Shown: positions 1 through 8,247 of the stretch, one piece after another | Numbering within the stretch: the stretch's first letter is position 1 | How the letters are laid out: each line of letters starts with the position of its first letter | DNA from: Bacteroidales bacterium | GTDB lineage: Bacteria > Bacteroidota > Bacteroidia > Bacteroidales > Tenuifilaceae | NCBI GenBank assembly: GCA_013141385.1 | Contig: JABFRB010000021.1 | Coordinates: 1-64,000, forward strand | DNA: 64,000 nucleotides | Direction: 5' to 3' | Translations under genes and position numbers: made by a program | Notes under the pieces: model-generated | Databases searched by the model: none | What the model was told of the DNA's origin: nothing | What the model saw: the letters and a program-made list of their open reading frames with translations, nothing else

Positions 1-1
1 T

Positions 2-106
2 AGGATCAACAGATCGATACATAAGCAAACCATTTTTCATAAACTTATTGTTCGAATGGTTGAAGGTGATCCCATTACATATCAGAATGTTAAAATTAGT
101 GCTTAA
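2..106 (+). CDS. C-terminal end of a truncated upstream gene
   Basis: An open frame enters from the left edge and ends at TAA (104-106), giving 34 residues that finish in YQNVKISA. The frame is open through the whole available stretch and stops 22 nt before the next start codon, so it is probably the tail of a same-strand gene transcribed together with the amidohydrolase. The fragment is too short to assign to a family. Confidence 0.45.
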   Translation, partial: RINRSIHKQTIFHKLIVRMVEGDPITYQNVKISA

Positions 107-128
107 ATAAACACCTCAAAAAAATTAT

Positions 129-1310
129 ATGCATCGCTTTTCTTCAAATTATGTATTTCCTGTTTATAGCAAACCAATTAAAAATGGGGTTATTTGCTTG
201 GACAACAATAATTCTATTATGGAAATTATTGATCCGGGTGAATGTGTTAAAGAATTAGCATCAATGGAGTTTCACAATGGGGTTATTGTGCCGGGGTTTA
301 TTAACACGCATTGCCATTTAGAATTATCTCACCTTAAAGGGAAACTTCAACAATCACATGGAATTGCTGAGTTTGTTACTCAAATTCGTAATAATCGAAA
401 AGCAGATGAATTAGAGATAGCAGATGGTATTAAAAGTGCCCTTTCATCACTTAAATCACATGGAATAGTTGCTGTAGGGGACATCTGCAACACTTCCGAT
501 ACAATACACCAAAAGCAGGAATCTGATATTCTATTTCATAGTTTCGTTGAACTATTTGGTTTAAATCCATCTGATTCTGAGGAAAGATTTAAATCATCGA
601 TGGAATTATTGAATAAATTTCAATTGAGCAATTGCGGTAAATCTTCATTAACCCCCCACTCTACATATTCTATTTCAATAGAACTTTGGGCGTTGATAAA
701 AGATGAGTTAAATAAAAACCAACCAATTGTCAGCATTCATTATGGGGAAAGTTTACAGGAGTATGCGCTTTTAAAGAATCACTCAGGATTACTCGCAGAC
801 AATTTTAAGAAACTAGGAATCCCAATTAATCTTTCCGAATTTAATAGCCCACAGGAAGTTGTTAAACAATTTATTCCCGCAAACTCAAAAGTTCTTTTTG
901 TACACAATACCTTTGCATCAAGTGCTGAGATTAAAGAACTAGCTTCGCATTACAAGGAATCGTTCTTTGTTCTTTGCCCCTCATCAAATCTGTTTATTGA
1001 GGGTATGTTGCCAGATGCACCTATGATTGCTCATGCAGGAGTTGATGTAACCCTAGGAACAGATAGCTATGCTAGCACCGATACTATTTCCATATTTGAT
1101 CAGATGATGATTCTGCTTGATAGGTTTCCAACACTTTCCTTCAATGATGTTCTCAATTGGGCAACCTTAAGCGGAGCAAGGGCTCTAAACCTTGATTCTC
1201 AGGTTGGATCATTGGAAATTGGAAAGAAACCGGGATTGAATCTTATTACAAACTTTGATTTTTCTCTGATGAGACCTACCCCAAAAAGCAAAGTGAAACG
1301 CTTGGTTTAA
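129..1310 (+). CDS. Amidohydrolase, SsnA/aminodeoxyfutalosine-deaminase-like
   Basis: This 393-residue protein is a metal-dependent deaminase or chlorohydrolase of the COG0402 amidohydrolase superfamily. The metal-binding pattern is visible: H61 and H63 in the NTHCHLE motif, H204 with E207 in SIHYGES, H259 in VHNTF, and the catalytic Asp D312 in LGTDSYAS. Full length and the two-part beta-sandwich/TIM-barrel layout fit the family. Members in Bacteroidota are often annotated as aminodeoxyfutalosine deaminase of the futalosine menaquinone pathway, but no other mqn gene is in the window, so the substrate stays open. It follows the truncated gene closely and may share its transcript. It converges on the hemerythrin gene with only 5 nt between stops. 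Confidence 0.85.
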   Translation: MHRFSSNYVFPVYSKPIKNGVICLDNNNSIMEIIDPGECVKELASMEFHNGVIVPGFINTHCHLELSHLKGKLQQSHGIAEFVTQIRNNRKADELEIADGIKSALSSLKSHGIVAVGDICNTSDTIHQKQESDILFHSFVELFGLNPSDSEERFKSSMELLNKFQLSNCGKSSLTPHSTYSISIELWALIKDELNKNQPIVSIHYGESLQEYALLKNHSGLLADNFKKLGIPINLSEFNSPQEVVKQFIPANSKVLFVHNTFASSAEIKELASHYKESFFVLCPSSNLFIEGMLPDAPMIAHAGVDVTLGTDSYASTDTISIFDQMMILLDRFPTLSFNDVLNWATLSGARALNLDSQVGSLEIGKKPGLNLITNFDFSLMRPTPKSKVKRLV

Positions 1311-1315
1311 TTTGA

Positions 1316-1705
1316 TTATTTCTTTTGGTTAAGATAATCCACCACATCCTTATTATAGTTTGACGAATGGTTCTGAAGCCATTCTCCTATGAAGATATCA
1401 AGCTCCCTAAGTGTATTATCAACATTACTTTCGTAGTTATCCATTAACCGTTCAATGCCTTTGATAAAGTCAAAATGGCTGGTTTTATGATTATCAAAAT
1501 TGGGATAATTTTTACTCTTTAAATAAAGTTCTTCTTTGATTAAGTGGTTTTCAAAAAAATATGATAATGCAAAGAAAATATCTGCCAAATCATCCTTGCA
1601 TGCACCTTTCTCTTTAAGATTATTGATGTGTTTTTGGATTTCGGTCAATTTATCATGACTTTCGTCAATTATAGATATACTGGTATGTCTGTAATTTTCA
1701 GGCAT
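1316..1705 (-). CDS. Hemerythrin-domain protein with an Asp-to-Asn ligand change
   Basis: This 129-residue single-domain protein is a bacterial hemerythrin, a four-helix bundle that binds a di-iron centre and usually handles O2, NO or iron. The ligand pattern can be followed: H17 (ESHDKL), H54 and E58 (HLIKEE), H73 and H77 (HKTSH), H113 (WLQNH). The last ligand, normally Asp five residues after the final His, is Asn118 here; an Asp follows at 120. No signal peptide or membrane segment is seen, so it should be cytoplasmic. Its upstream region carries a 14-bp palindrome of CRP/FNR type. The fold is confident; whether it binds two irons normally is uncertain. Confidence 0.85.
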   Translation of the reverse strand: MPENYRHTSISIIDESHDKLTEIQKHINNLKEKGACKDDLADIFFALSYFFENHLIKEELYLKSKNYPNFDNHKTSHFDFIKGIERLMDNYESNVDNTLRELDIFIGEWLQNHSSNYNKDVVDYLNQKK

Positions 1706-1784
1706 AGATTTATGGGTTTAATTCTCCTTAGAAATTCAGTTCGCAATTATCAAATAAATTTAATCCAAATAGAAATAAAAATCC

Positions 1785-1798
1785 ATGACATATGTCAT
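1785..1798. promoter_or_regulatory. CRP/FNR-type palindrome in a divergent promoter
   Basis: ATGACATATGTCAT is a perfect 14-bp palindrome lying 80 bp upstream of the hemerythrin start and about 150 bp upstream of the radical SAM gene. Its TGAC-N4-GTCA form resembles sites for CRP/FNR-family regulators, including nitrosative-stress regulators of Bacteroidota. The regulator is inferred; none is encoded nearby. Confidence 0.45.
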
Positions 1799-1844
1799 TT
1801 AACAACCTGATATTCAAACAGGAATATTGCTTCTTAAATTTTTC

Positions 1845-1852
1845 TACCTTTG
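1845..1852 (+). promoter_or_regulatory. Putative -7 element (TAnnTTTG) for the radical SAM operon
   Basis: TACCTTTG matches the Bacteroidota primary sigma factor -7 box TAnnTTTG exactly. A TTG at 1827-1829 is a -33 candidate but the 15-nt spacing is short. It would give a 5' leader of roughly 85 nt before the gene at 1946. Confidence 0.45.
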
Positions 1853-1945
1853 CCAAAGTATTTTATACCATTCATTTATTATAACACCTTGAATCTTAAG
1901 GAATAGTGAAACGAATAACAAGCAACCTATAATCAACAACTTTTT

Positions 1946-2719
1946 ATGCCAACATTCCTTTTCGATAGTTTTGTTTTTGGCCCTATTCGTAGCCGAAGGC
2001 TTGGAGTTTCTCTAGGAATTAATCTTCTACCTATAAATTCTAAAATTTGTTCTTTCGACTGTATCTACTGCGAATGTGGCTGGACAAATAAGAAAGAGAA
2101 AGGCAGAATGCCCTCAAGAGAGGAAGTAAAGAAATATCTTGATGAGAAATTACTAGAAATGCAAAAAAAAGGAGATGCTCTGGATGTTATAACCTTTGCG
2201 GGGAATGGAGAACCTACTCTTCATCCAGATTTTTCTGGAATTATTGATGATACTATCGAATTGAGGAATAGATACTTTCCCTACGCTCGAATTGCAGTAC
2301 TCTCAAACTCTACAATGCTTACTAAAAATGAGGTTATAAATGCGCTTAAAAAGGTTGACCAGAATATACTAAAACTTGATTCTGTATTCGATTCAACTAT
2401 AAAATTACTTAATCAACCTCAAGTAAAATTCTCTGCCGAGGAGTTAGTTAAAAATCTTAAATCTTTTGAAGGAAATCTTATTGTGCAAACTTTGTTCCTA
2501 CGAGGTGTTTATGAAGGAAAAATCGTTGATAATACCACAAAGGAGGAAGTTGATGGTTGGGTTGAACAAATAAAGGCGGTAAAACCCAAAGAAGTAATGG
2601 TTTATACAATTGCGCGCGATACTCCTGCCACTGGCCTTGAAAAAATCTCACTAAAAGAATTGAAAGCTATTGCTGCAAAGATAGAGGCGTTGGGAATACC
2701 CGTTCAGGTATCTGCTTAA
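1946..2719 (+). CDS. Radical SAM protein (COG0731-like)
   Basis: This 257-residue protein has the radical SAM cluster motif C35-x3-C39-x2-C42 near the N-terminus, preceded by the FGPIRSRRLG segment typical of a compact COG0731-related family widespread in anaerobes. The GNGEPTLHPDF segment (about residues 90-100) is the GGE-like SAM-binding motif. It should bind a 4Fe-4S cluster and cleave SAM to a 5'-deoxyadenosyl radical. The substrate is unknown. It has no SPASM-like C-terminal cysteine cluster. The next gene starts at the base after its stop codon, so the two are translationally coupled or at least co-transcribed. Confidence 0.85.
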   Translation: MPTFLFDSFVFGPIRSRRLGVSLGINLLPINSKICSFDCIYCECGWTNKKEKGRMPSREEVKKYLDEKLLEMQKKGDALDVITFAGNGEPTLHPDFSGIIDDTIELRNRYFPYARIAVLSNSTMLTKNEVINALKKVDQNILKLDSVFDSTIKLLNQPQVKFSAEELVKNLKSFEGNLIVQTLFLRGVYEGKIVDNTTKEEVDGWVEQIKAVKPKEVMVYTIARDTPATGLEKISLKELKAIAAKIEALGIPVQVSA

Positions 2720-3802
2720 ATGGATGATGTGAATATGAATAGGGTTCTGGTTTGCCCTCTTGGATGGGGTCTTGGGCATGCAAGTCGCTTGATTCCGATT
2801 ATCGCCAGATTTCAACAATCCGGTTTTGAAGTAATTGCTGCTGGAGATGATTTGCAAATGCAATATATTGCCAACAAATTTCCAAATATCAAAATATTAC
2901 ACCTCCCCTCTTTTAAAGTAAAATTAGCAAAGGGTTCAAATCAACTGTTCCCAATACTAAGAATTGCATTAATCCTTCCATATCATATTATAAAAGAGCA
3001 TTATGCAGTAAAAAAAATTGTCCGAGATTATCAAATTAGAATAATTATCTCCGATAACCGTTATGGGTTGTGGTGTAAAGGAATTAAATCGATACTTGTT
3101 TCCCATCAATTAAGAGTGCTATTTCCAAAGCCGTTTCGATTCTTAGAGCCAATTGGTGCTTGGTTCATTCGGTTAATCGCAAAGAAATTCACCTACTGTT
3201 GGATTCCTGATTATCCGGGTAAGAATAATCTAGCAGGAAATCTCACACATCCAATCAAACTTCCATCGAATGCAAGGTATATTGGGTTGATTTCTCGATT
3301 TCAGAGAGTCAGGGTTGATTTAGATTCTCCTAAATGGGATCTGGTTGGGATTGCCTCGGGGCCATCACCACAAAGAGAGATTTTCATTGAATTAATAGGC
3401 AAGTTATCAAAGCGACATAATCTTAAAACCATTGTCATTAAAGGAAATCCAAAGGAAGGCATCAATATCTTTAAAGATAAAGGTATTTATTATGCTGGTC
3501 ATTTAAATGATGTTAATTTTGCTAATACTGTATTATCAACTAAATATTTGATAACCAGATCTGGGTATAGCACAATTATGGATTTAGTCGCTCTTGGTGT
3601 AAATGGATTAATTGTTCCTACACCGGGGCAAACCGAACAGGAATATCTTGCTGAATATCTATCACGTAAGAGATTATTCATATCCTGTAAGCAATGTGAT
3701 ATAGAAAAAGTTGATATTTCAATTGCGCAAATAATACATATACCCATCAATAATTCAAAAGAACTCTTCGAAAATGTTTTTTTCGAATTAATTGCTCAAT
3801 AG
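2720..3802 (+). CDS. MurG-like glycosyltransferase (GT-B fold)
   Basis: This 360-residue cytoplasmic or membrane-peripheral protein looks like a GT-B glycosyltransferase. The N-terminus has the glycine-rich GWGLGHASR loop that follows the first beta strand in GT1/GT28 enzymes, and the C-terminal third has TRSGYSTIMDLVALGVNGLIVPTPGQ-type architecture (about residues 275-310), where the nucleotide sugar binds. Donor and acceptor cannot be told. The frame opens with ATG directly after the radical SAM stop; an alternative start five codons in (2735) gives MNRVLVCPLGWG, which fits the family better. It ends shortly before the promoter of the cysteine operon. Confidence 0.78.
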   Translation: MDDVNMNRVLVCPLGWGLGHASRLIPIIARFQQSGFEVIAAGDDLQMQYIANKFPNIKILHLPSFKVKLAKGSNQLFPILRIALILPYHIIKEHYAVKKIVRDYQIRIIISDNRYGLWCKGIKSILVSHQLRVLFPKPFRFLEPIGAWFIRLIAKKFTYCWIPDYPGKNNLAGNLTHPIKLPSNARYIGLISRFQRVRVDLDSPKWDLVGIASGPSPQREIFIELIGKLSKRHNLKTIVIKGNPKEGINIFKDKGIYYAGHLNDVNFANTVLSTKYLITRSGYSTIMDLVALGVNGLIVPTPGQTEQEYLAEYLSRKRLFISCKQCDIEKVDISIAQIIHIPINNSKELFENVFFELIAQ

Positions 3803-3805
3803 AAA

Positions 3806-3834
3806 TTTGTTTTTAAGAATTAATCCTATATTTG
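3806..3834 (+). promoter_or_regulatory. Promoter of the cysE-cysK operon
   Basis: TTTG (3806-3809) and TATATTTG (3827-3834) match the Bacteroidota -33 (TTTG) and -7 (TAnnTTTG) elements with 17 nt between them. Transcription should begin near 3841, about 17 nt before the leader peptide start. This is the best promoter match in the window. Confidence 0.75.
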
Positions 3835-3857
3835 ATAATCTAAAACGGTTCTAAATA

Positions 3858-3941
3858 GTGCAGCTAAATAGTTCGAATATTATCTCTTGTTGTTGTTGGA
3901 TAATTCACCAACAGGAAGGGTTATATTCAGTTTTTGCATGA
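3858..3941 (+). CDS. Cysteine leader peptide (attenuator uORF)
   Basis: A 27-codon ORF starts with GTG (3858) and stops at TGA (3939-3941): VQLNSSNIISCCCWIIHQ then QEGLYSVFA. Codons 11-13 (3888-3896) are three consecutive TGT Cys codons, preceded by Ser and followed by Trp. A stop codon (TAA, 3852-3854) lies just upstream in frame, so GTG is the only conventional start. It sits between a strong promoter and an intrinsic terminator ahead of cysE and cysK. This is the layout of a ribosome-mediated transcription attenuator in which a ribosome stalled on Cys codons reports low Cys-tRNA. The ORF is too short for gene finders and its translation is inferred. Confidence 0.8.
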   Translation: MQLNSSNIISCCCWIIHQQEGLYSVFA

Positions 3942-3971
3942 TAATATTTATAAAATCACACAAACCCTTCC
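3893..3971 (+). promoter_or_regulatory. Pause hairpin and antiterminator of the cysteine attenuator
   Basis: Two mutually exclusive pairings precede the terminator. TGTTGG (3894-3899, starting in the third Cys codon) pairs with CCAACA (3908-3913). GGAAGGGTT (3914-3922) is exactly complementary over 9 nt to AACCCTTCC (3963-3971), which is the 5' arm of the terminator. A ribosome stalled on the Cys codons would leave the second pairing free to form and so disrupt the terminator. Confidence 0.72.
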
Positions 3972-3991
3972 GAATCACGGAGGGGTTTTTT
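3962..3991 (+). terminator. Intrinsic terminator/attenuator before cysE
   Basis: AAACCCTTCCG (3962-3972) and CGGAGGGGTTT (3978-3988) form an 11-bp stem with a single G-U pair and a 5-nt loop, ending in a T run. It lies 20 nt after the leader peptide stop and 41 nt before cysE. Confidence 0.85.
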
Positions 3992-4032
3992 GTTTTGAGG
4001 CAAATTAAGTAAGTTCTAATAACAAAAAGGTT

Positions 4033-4827
4033 ATGGTTGAAAAATTAATCAGAATGGCAAGTCCTGTAAATTCAAGTGAATTTCCAGTTAAAGCAGATGT
4101 GATCTCGTTTACCCAAAATTTAGCGATATCGCTTTTCCCAATTATAGAAGGATCAAGAACAACACCACCAAGCTATAGGAAACTAAAGAAGAAGTTTAAA
4201 CGAATAGTAAAGCCAGTATGCAAAGAGCATCATTTAAAAAATGATGAGTTGGTAGATTCTTTTTTTGGCAAGCTGAAGGAGATAAAACAGCAACTTGATA
4301 TTGATGCCAAGTTTTTAGCCGCCAACGATCCCGCTGCAAGCGGTGTTGATGAGGTAATAATGGCTTACCCTGGGTTTTATGCAATACTGGTATATAGAAT
4401 TGCCCATTGCCTTGCAGAAATTGGAATTCCTATAATTCCACGAATCATGTCCGAGCATGCTCATTCACATACAGGAATTGATATTCACCCAAAGGCCAAA
4501 ATAGAATCAGAGTTTTTTATCGATCACGGAACGGGTATAGTTATTGGGGAAACAACCGTAATAGGGAAAAGAGTGAAAATCTATCAAGGTGTAACCTTAG
4601 GAGCACTTAGCGTTAGCAAGGATAAAGCATCAACCAAGCGACATCCAACAATTGAGGATGATGTTATTATTTATGCAGGAAGTACAATACTTGGAGGCGA
4701 AACGGTTATTGGTCATGATAGCGTAATTGGAGGGAATGTTTGGCTCACCGAAAGTATTCCTGCATTTTCTATGGTATATCATGAGAGTAAAGTTGTTATC
4801 AAGGAAAGAAAAAATAATAATAAATAA
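4033..4827 (+). CDS. cysE: Serine O-acetyltransferase
   Basis: This 264-residue cytoplasmic enzyme acetylates L-serine with acetyl-CoA to O-acetylserine, the first step of cysteine synthesis. The N-terminal helical half (to about residue 145) is followed by a left-handed beta-helix of hexapeptide repeats. GIDIHPKAKI, the FFIDHGTGIVIGETTVIG stretch (H in DHG is the expected catalytic base) and QGVTLGALS are typical of CysE. The first 40 residues are longer than in E. coli-type CysE, as in other Bacteroidota SATs. It lies 16 nt upstream of cysK and both sit behind the Cys-codon leader and terminator, so transcription is expected to rise when charged Cys-tRNA is scarce. Confidence 0.95.
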   Translation: MVEKLIRMASPVNSSEFPVKADVISFTQNLAISLFPIIEGSRTTPPSYRKLKKKFKRIVKPVCKEHHLKNDELVDSFFGKLKEIKQQLDIDAKFLAANDPAASGVDEVIMAYPGFYAILVYRIAHCLAEIGIPIIPRIMSEHAHSHTGIDIHPKAKIESEFFIDHGTGIVIGETTVIGKRVKIYQGVTLGALSVSKDKASTKRHPTIEDDVIIYAGSTILGGETVIGHDSVIGGNVWLTESIPAFSMVYHESKVVIKERKNNNK

Positions 4828-4843
4828 TTAAAATAAGATAGAC

Positions 4844-5755
4844 ATGAAAGCAAATTCAATTTTAGAATCCATTGGCAAAACACCGCATGTTCGGTTAGCC
4901 AAACTATTTCCAAACCATGAAGTTTGGGTAAAAGATGAGCGTCGAAATCCCGGGGGAAGCATAAAAGATCGAATTGCACTTGCAATGGTTGAAGATGCAG
5001 AAAAGGCAGGGTTATTAAAATCAGACGGCGTTATTGTTGAACCAACGTCTGGCAATACTGGGATAGGATTAGCAATAGTTGGTGCGGTAAAAGGTTATCG
5101 GGTGATTTTTACTATGCCAGAATCAATGTCGATAGAGCGACGAAAACTGCTTAAGGCTTATGGGGCAGAACTTGTTTTAACCCCAAGAGAAAAGGGAATG
5201 AAGGGAGCTGTGGAGCAAGCGAAGGAAATAGTTTCAAACACTCCTAACTCATGGATGCCAATGCAATTTGAAAATGCATCAAATCCCGCTATTCATTACA
5301 GAGCTACTGCAAAGGAGATATTTGAAGATTTCCCAAAGGGGTTTGATTATTTAGTTTGTGGTGTTGGAACTGGTGGGCATATAAGCGGGGTTGGGAAAGC
5401 ACTAAAAGAACTATTCCCAAAAATCAAAATTATTGCCGTTGAACCTGCAGATTCACCCGTGTTAAGCGGAGGGCAGCCTGGTCCGCACCCAATTCAGGGA
5501 ATTGGCGCAGGTTTTATCCCAAAAAATTATTCTGCTGAACTTGTAGATCAGATTGTGACAATTAGCAAACAAGAGGCTTTTGAGATGATAAACTTGTCGG
5601 CAAAAGTTGAGGGTATGCTCGCTGGTATATCAAGCAACGCAAATCTGGCTGCTTTAAAAAAGATATTAAATCAAATACCAAAAAACAGCAAAGTCTTAAC
5701 CTTCGCTTACGATAGCGGTGAAAGGTATCTTAGCGTTGATGGGATTTGGGAATAG
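4844..5755 (+). CDS. cysK: O-acetylserine sulfhydrylase (cysteine synthase)
   Basis: This 303-residue PLP enzyme replaces the acetyl group of O-acetylserine with sulfide to make cysteine. The PLP lysine is K41 in NPGGSIKDR, the substrate loop TSGNTG is at about 68-73, and the phosphate-binding GTGGHISG loop at about 175-182. Length and motif spacing fit CysK/CysM; CysM cannot be excluded by motif alone. It is the second gene of the cysE operon, so substrate production and use are encoded together. No sulfate-assimilation gene is linked, which is compatible with direct use of sulfide. Confidence 0.95.
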   Translation: MKANSILESIGKTPHVRLAKLFPNHEVWVKDERRNPGGSIKDRIALAMVEDAEKAGLLKSDGVIVEPTSGNTGIGLAIVGAVKGYRVIFTMPESMSIERRKLLKAYGAELVLTPREKGMKGAVEQAKEIVSNTPNSWMPMQFENASNPAIHYRATAKEIFEDFPKGFDYLVCGVGTGGHISGVGKALKELFPKIKIIAVEPADSPVLSGGQPGPHPIQGIGAGFIPKNYSAELVDQIVTISKQEAFEMINLSAKVEGMLAGISSNANLAALKKILNQIPKNSKVLTFAYDSGERYLSVDGIWE

Positions 5756-5850
5756 CAGGTTATTTCTATGATGTTATCTAACCTTTATCTTTAATTATTT
5801 TTTCCTAGAGTTTTATATCTTAGCAATATCAAACTCAAAATTTTTACGCT

Positions 5851-7290
5851 ATGATAACAGTATTTGTCCTTTATCTTGTACTGGTTGTTGGTATTGCAAT
5901 TTGGTCAGCACTTCGCGCTAAGACCCATGAAGATTATGTTATTGGTGGAAAAAAGATAGGTGGCGTTTCCTTAGCACTTTCTGAGCGTGCTACAGGAGAA
6001 TCTGCATGGCTCATCCTTGGTTTAACTGGCTATGCATTTACCAATGGAATAAGCGCAATTTGGGTGGCATTGGGATGTGTAATTGGTATTCTATTTATCT
6101 GGCTGGTAATGGCAAATCCTCTCCGTTTAGCCACGGAAAAAACAGGAGCGATGACCATTCCAAGCTTACTTGCTCGTAGATTTCCTGGTACAGAGAAACC
6201 AATAGGTATACTATCATCATTAATTGTTGTGTTTTTTTTCCTTTTCTATATAGCGGCTCAGTTCAGCGGGGCTGGAAAGGTATTTCACGATACCTTTGGG
6301 TTAACTCCATTCTGGGGAATGGTTGTTGGGGCAGGGATTGTCACCCTCTATACAGTACTTGGCGGATTCATCACAGTTGTTGCAACGGATGTATTTCAGG
6401 CTGTTTTGATGATATTCACGCTTATTGTAATGCCAATTGTTTTACTATTAATTCTTGCATCTAACAATATTAGTTTGGCCTCAAAATTAACAGAGGCTGG
6501 TGCACAAATGACCTCCTTAACTGGCGGAGCAACAGGAACCGCTGCACTTCTATTGGTTCTTAATGGGCTTAGTTGGGCTTTGGGTTATACAGGGCAACCA
6601 CAGCTACTTGCCCGAATGATGGCTCTTCGTAACGCAAAGGATAGCAATACAGCACAATGGGTTGCCACAATATGGACTATTGTTGCCTATGCTGGTGCTA
6701 TTCTAATTGGTATTGCTGGTTATGCGCTGATTAAAGGCGGTGTAGCGGGTATTGATACCGCCAAAGTGGCTAATGATTCAGAGCAGATTATGCCAGCATT
6801 GGTTGTTGGCCTGATGCAACCCATTCTTGCAGGTGTTATGCTTTCAGGTGCAGTATCGGCTATGATGTCTACGGCTTCATCGGAGCTGATTGTTTGCTCC
6901 TCATCCATGAGCGAAGATCTTTACTCCAACATAGCTCAGAAACCCATGAAGGGTTCAAAAATGCTACTACTTAATAAATTGCTTACCCTTGGTGTTGGCT
7001 TGGTGGCAATAATTATGGTAATATTTATGAAGGATACCGTTTATAGCCTTGTATCCTATGCTTGGGCAGGAATTGGTTCATCATTTGGTCCAGCTTTACT
7101 ACTTCTTCTTTTCTGGAAACGATTCTCGCGAGCAGGGCTTTACGCTTCTTTAATTTGTGGTACGGTGGGTGCTATTATCTGGAAAACATTACTGATGGAA
7201 CCCACAGGAATCTCAGAAAGGTTGGGTAGTTTTGTTTTTGCTTTTGTAATGGCGGTGGGGGCTAGCTTGGTATGGCCTGAAAAAAAATAG
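5851..7290 (+). CDS. putP: Sodium/solute symporter, PutP-like
   Basis: This 479-residue integral membrane protein belongs to the sodium:solute symporter (SSS) family. About 13 hydrophobic segments can be followed. The GGKKIGG turn after the first segment, the ALSERATGESAWLILGL stretch of the second, and the YTVLGGFITVVATDVFQA segment near residues 170-187 match PutP-type sodium/proline symporters. The substrate is inferred from this likeness and could be another small solute. A degenerate -7 box (TATCTTAG, 5816-5823) precedes it. It is transcribed alone, with a hairpin just after its stop. Confidence 0.8.
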   Translation: MITVFVLYLVLVVGIAIWSALRAKTHEDYVIGGKKIGGVSLALSERATGESAWLILGLTGYAFTNGISAIWVALGCVIGILFIWLVMANPLRLATEKTGAMTIPSLLARRFPGTEKPIGILSSLIVVFFFLFYIAAQFSGAGKVFHDTFGLTPFWGMVVGAGIVTLYTVLGGFITVVATDVFQAVLMIFTLIVMPIVLLLILASNNISLASKLTEAGAQMTSLTGGATGTAALLLVLNGLSWALGYTGQPQLLARMMALRNAKDSNTAQWVATIWTIVAYAGAILIGIAGYALIKGGVAGIDTAKVANDSEQIMPALVVGLMQPILAGVMLSGAVSAMMSTASSELIVCSSSMSEDLYSNIAQKPMKGSKMLLLNKLLTLGVGLVAIIMVIFMKDTVYSLVSYAWAGIGSSFGPALLLLLFWKRFSRAGLYASLICGTVGAIIWKTLLMEPTGISERLGSFVFAFVMAVGASLVWPEKK

Positions 7291-7306
7291 TCAATACTTT
7301 AATAGA

Positions 7307-7338
7307 AACACCTGATTATAATATTATGGTCAGGTGTT
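7307..7338 (+). terminator. Hairpin after the symporter gene
   Basis: AACACCTGA (7307-7315) and TCAGGTGTT (7330-7338) form a perfect 9-bp stem with a 14-nt loop 17 nt after the stop codon. No clean T run follows on either strand, so it may act as a weak terminator or a 3'-end stabiliser. Confidence 0.5.
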
Positions 7339-7510
7339 ACACCCTATCTACAGTTTATCTTTTCATCTCACCTCTTATCATGCCAAAATGAATGTTAAAG
7401 TATGGGGTTATCATTCATATAAGTGAGTTTGGCGTTATTTTGCAATAAATAACTTAATTTGCTTGAATTTTGAAACTGAATTAAGAATTAATAACCTAAA
7501 AAGTTAAATT

Positions 7511-8065
7511 ATGAAAATTATTATCAAGACGTTATTGCTAGTATTTGCAACAAATGTAGCATTAGGACAAACGATTAGAATTAAGGAACCTGAATTTGCT
7601 AACAATGGAATATATGTCAATGATACAATTGGAGATGGAATTCCTCTAGAAAAACAGAAATATACAATATCTACAAAATCAAATGCGGCATTATATATTC
7701 CATTTGCAAACTTAGCCGCTGGAAAAACAAAAACGAAACTTGTATTTCAAGGAAAAGAATCTACTACTAAAATCTCAAGTAAGGAAAAGATTCATTTTAT
7801 AATCAAAATGACAGATAACTCAAATGACCCAACATCTTTAATAGAGGTGTTTAAATTAACTCAAGAAAAAAATTTGAGAACTTCTATTATGGCTGAGGCG
7901 AAAGTAATTGGCGGTGCTGAAACGAAGAATTTAGAAACATTTACATATTCTGCTAAGAAATATGGACAAAGTTCCTATTTGATAGAACTGAATAATTTAC
8001 CTGTAGGACAATATGGAATTCACATGAGTACGTCAGTTGAATATCTTTTATTTGAAATAAATTAA
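7511..8065 (+). CDS. Small exported protein of unknown function
   Basis: This 184-residue protein begins with a clear signal peptide (MKIIIKTLLLVFATNVALGQ, cleavage near residue 20), so it should be periplasmic or secreted. The rest is polar and beta-rich, without Cys residues that I can see and without a recognisable domain or T9SS sorting signal. It lies alone between the symporter hairpin and a palindrome-rich stretch. I cannot assign a function. Its AT-rich codon use resembles the next lipoprotein gene, and both look like accessory genes. Confidence 0.65.
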   Translation: MKIIIKTLLLVFATNVALGQTIRIKEPEFANNGIYVNDTIGDGIPLEKQKYTISTKSNAALYIPFANLAAGKTKTKLVFQGKESTTKISSKEKIHFIIKMTDNSNDPTSLIEVFKLTQEKNLRTSIMAEAKVIGGAETKNLETFTYSAKKYGQSSYLIELNNLPVGQYGIHMSTSVEYLLFEIN

Positions 8066-8200
8066 AAACTATGCACAACACTTAGTTTAGCCTACTGTGG
8101 ATGATATTGCAGATGCAGAATTATTATTACCTTTAATTTAGTTTTTAACGGCTGATAACTTTACAGTAGTTAACTCCACAGCAGTCAAAATCACGGAATC

Positions 8201-8215
8201 TTTATGCAGCATAAA
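8201..8215. repeat. Palindrome TTTATGCAGCATAAA, left of the lipoprotein gene
   Basis: A perfect 15-nt palindrome 32 bp before the lipoprotein start. A near-identical palindrome, TTATGCTGCATAA (8989-9001), lies 3 bp after that gene's stop codon, so the gene is bracketed by matching palindromes. Another inverted pair (8092-8100 with 8176-8184, 8 of 9 matching) lies just upstream. Confidence 0.55.
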
Positions 8216-8247
8216 ACGACGACAAAACAAACGATAATCTTAAAACC

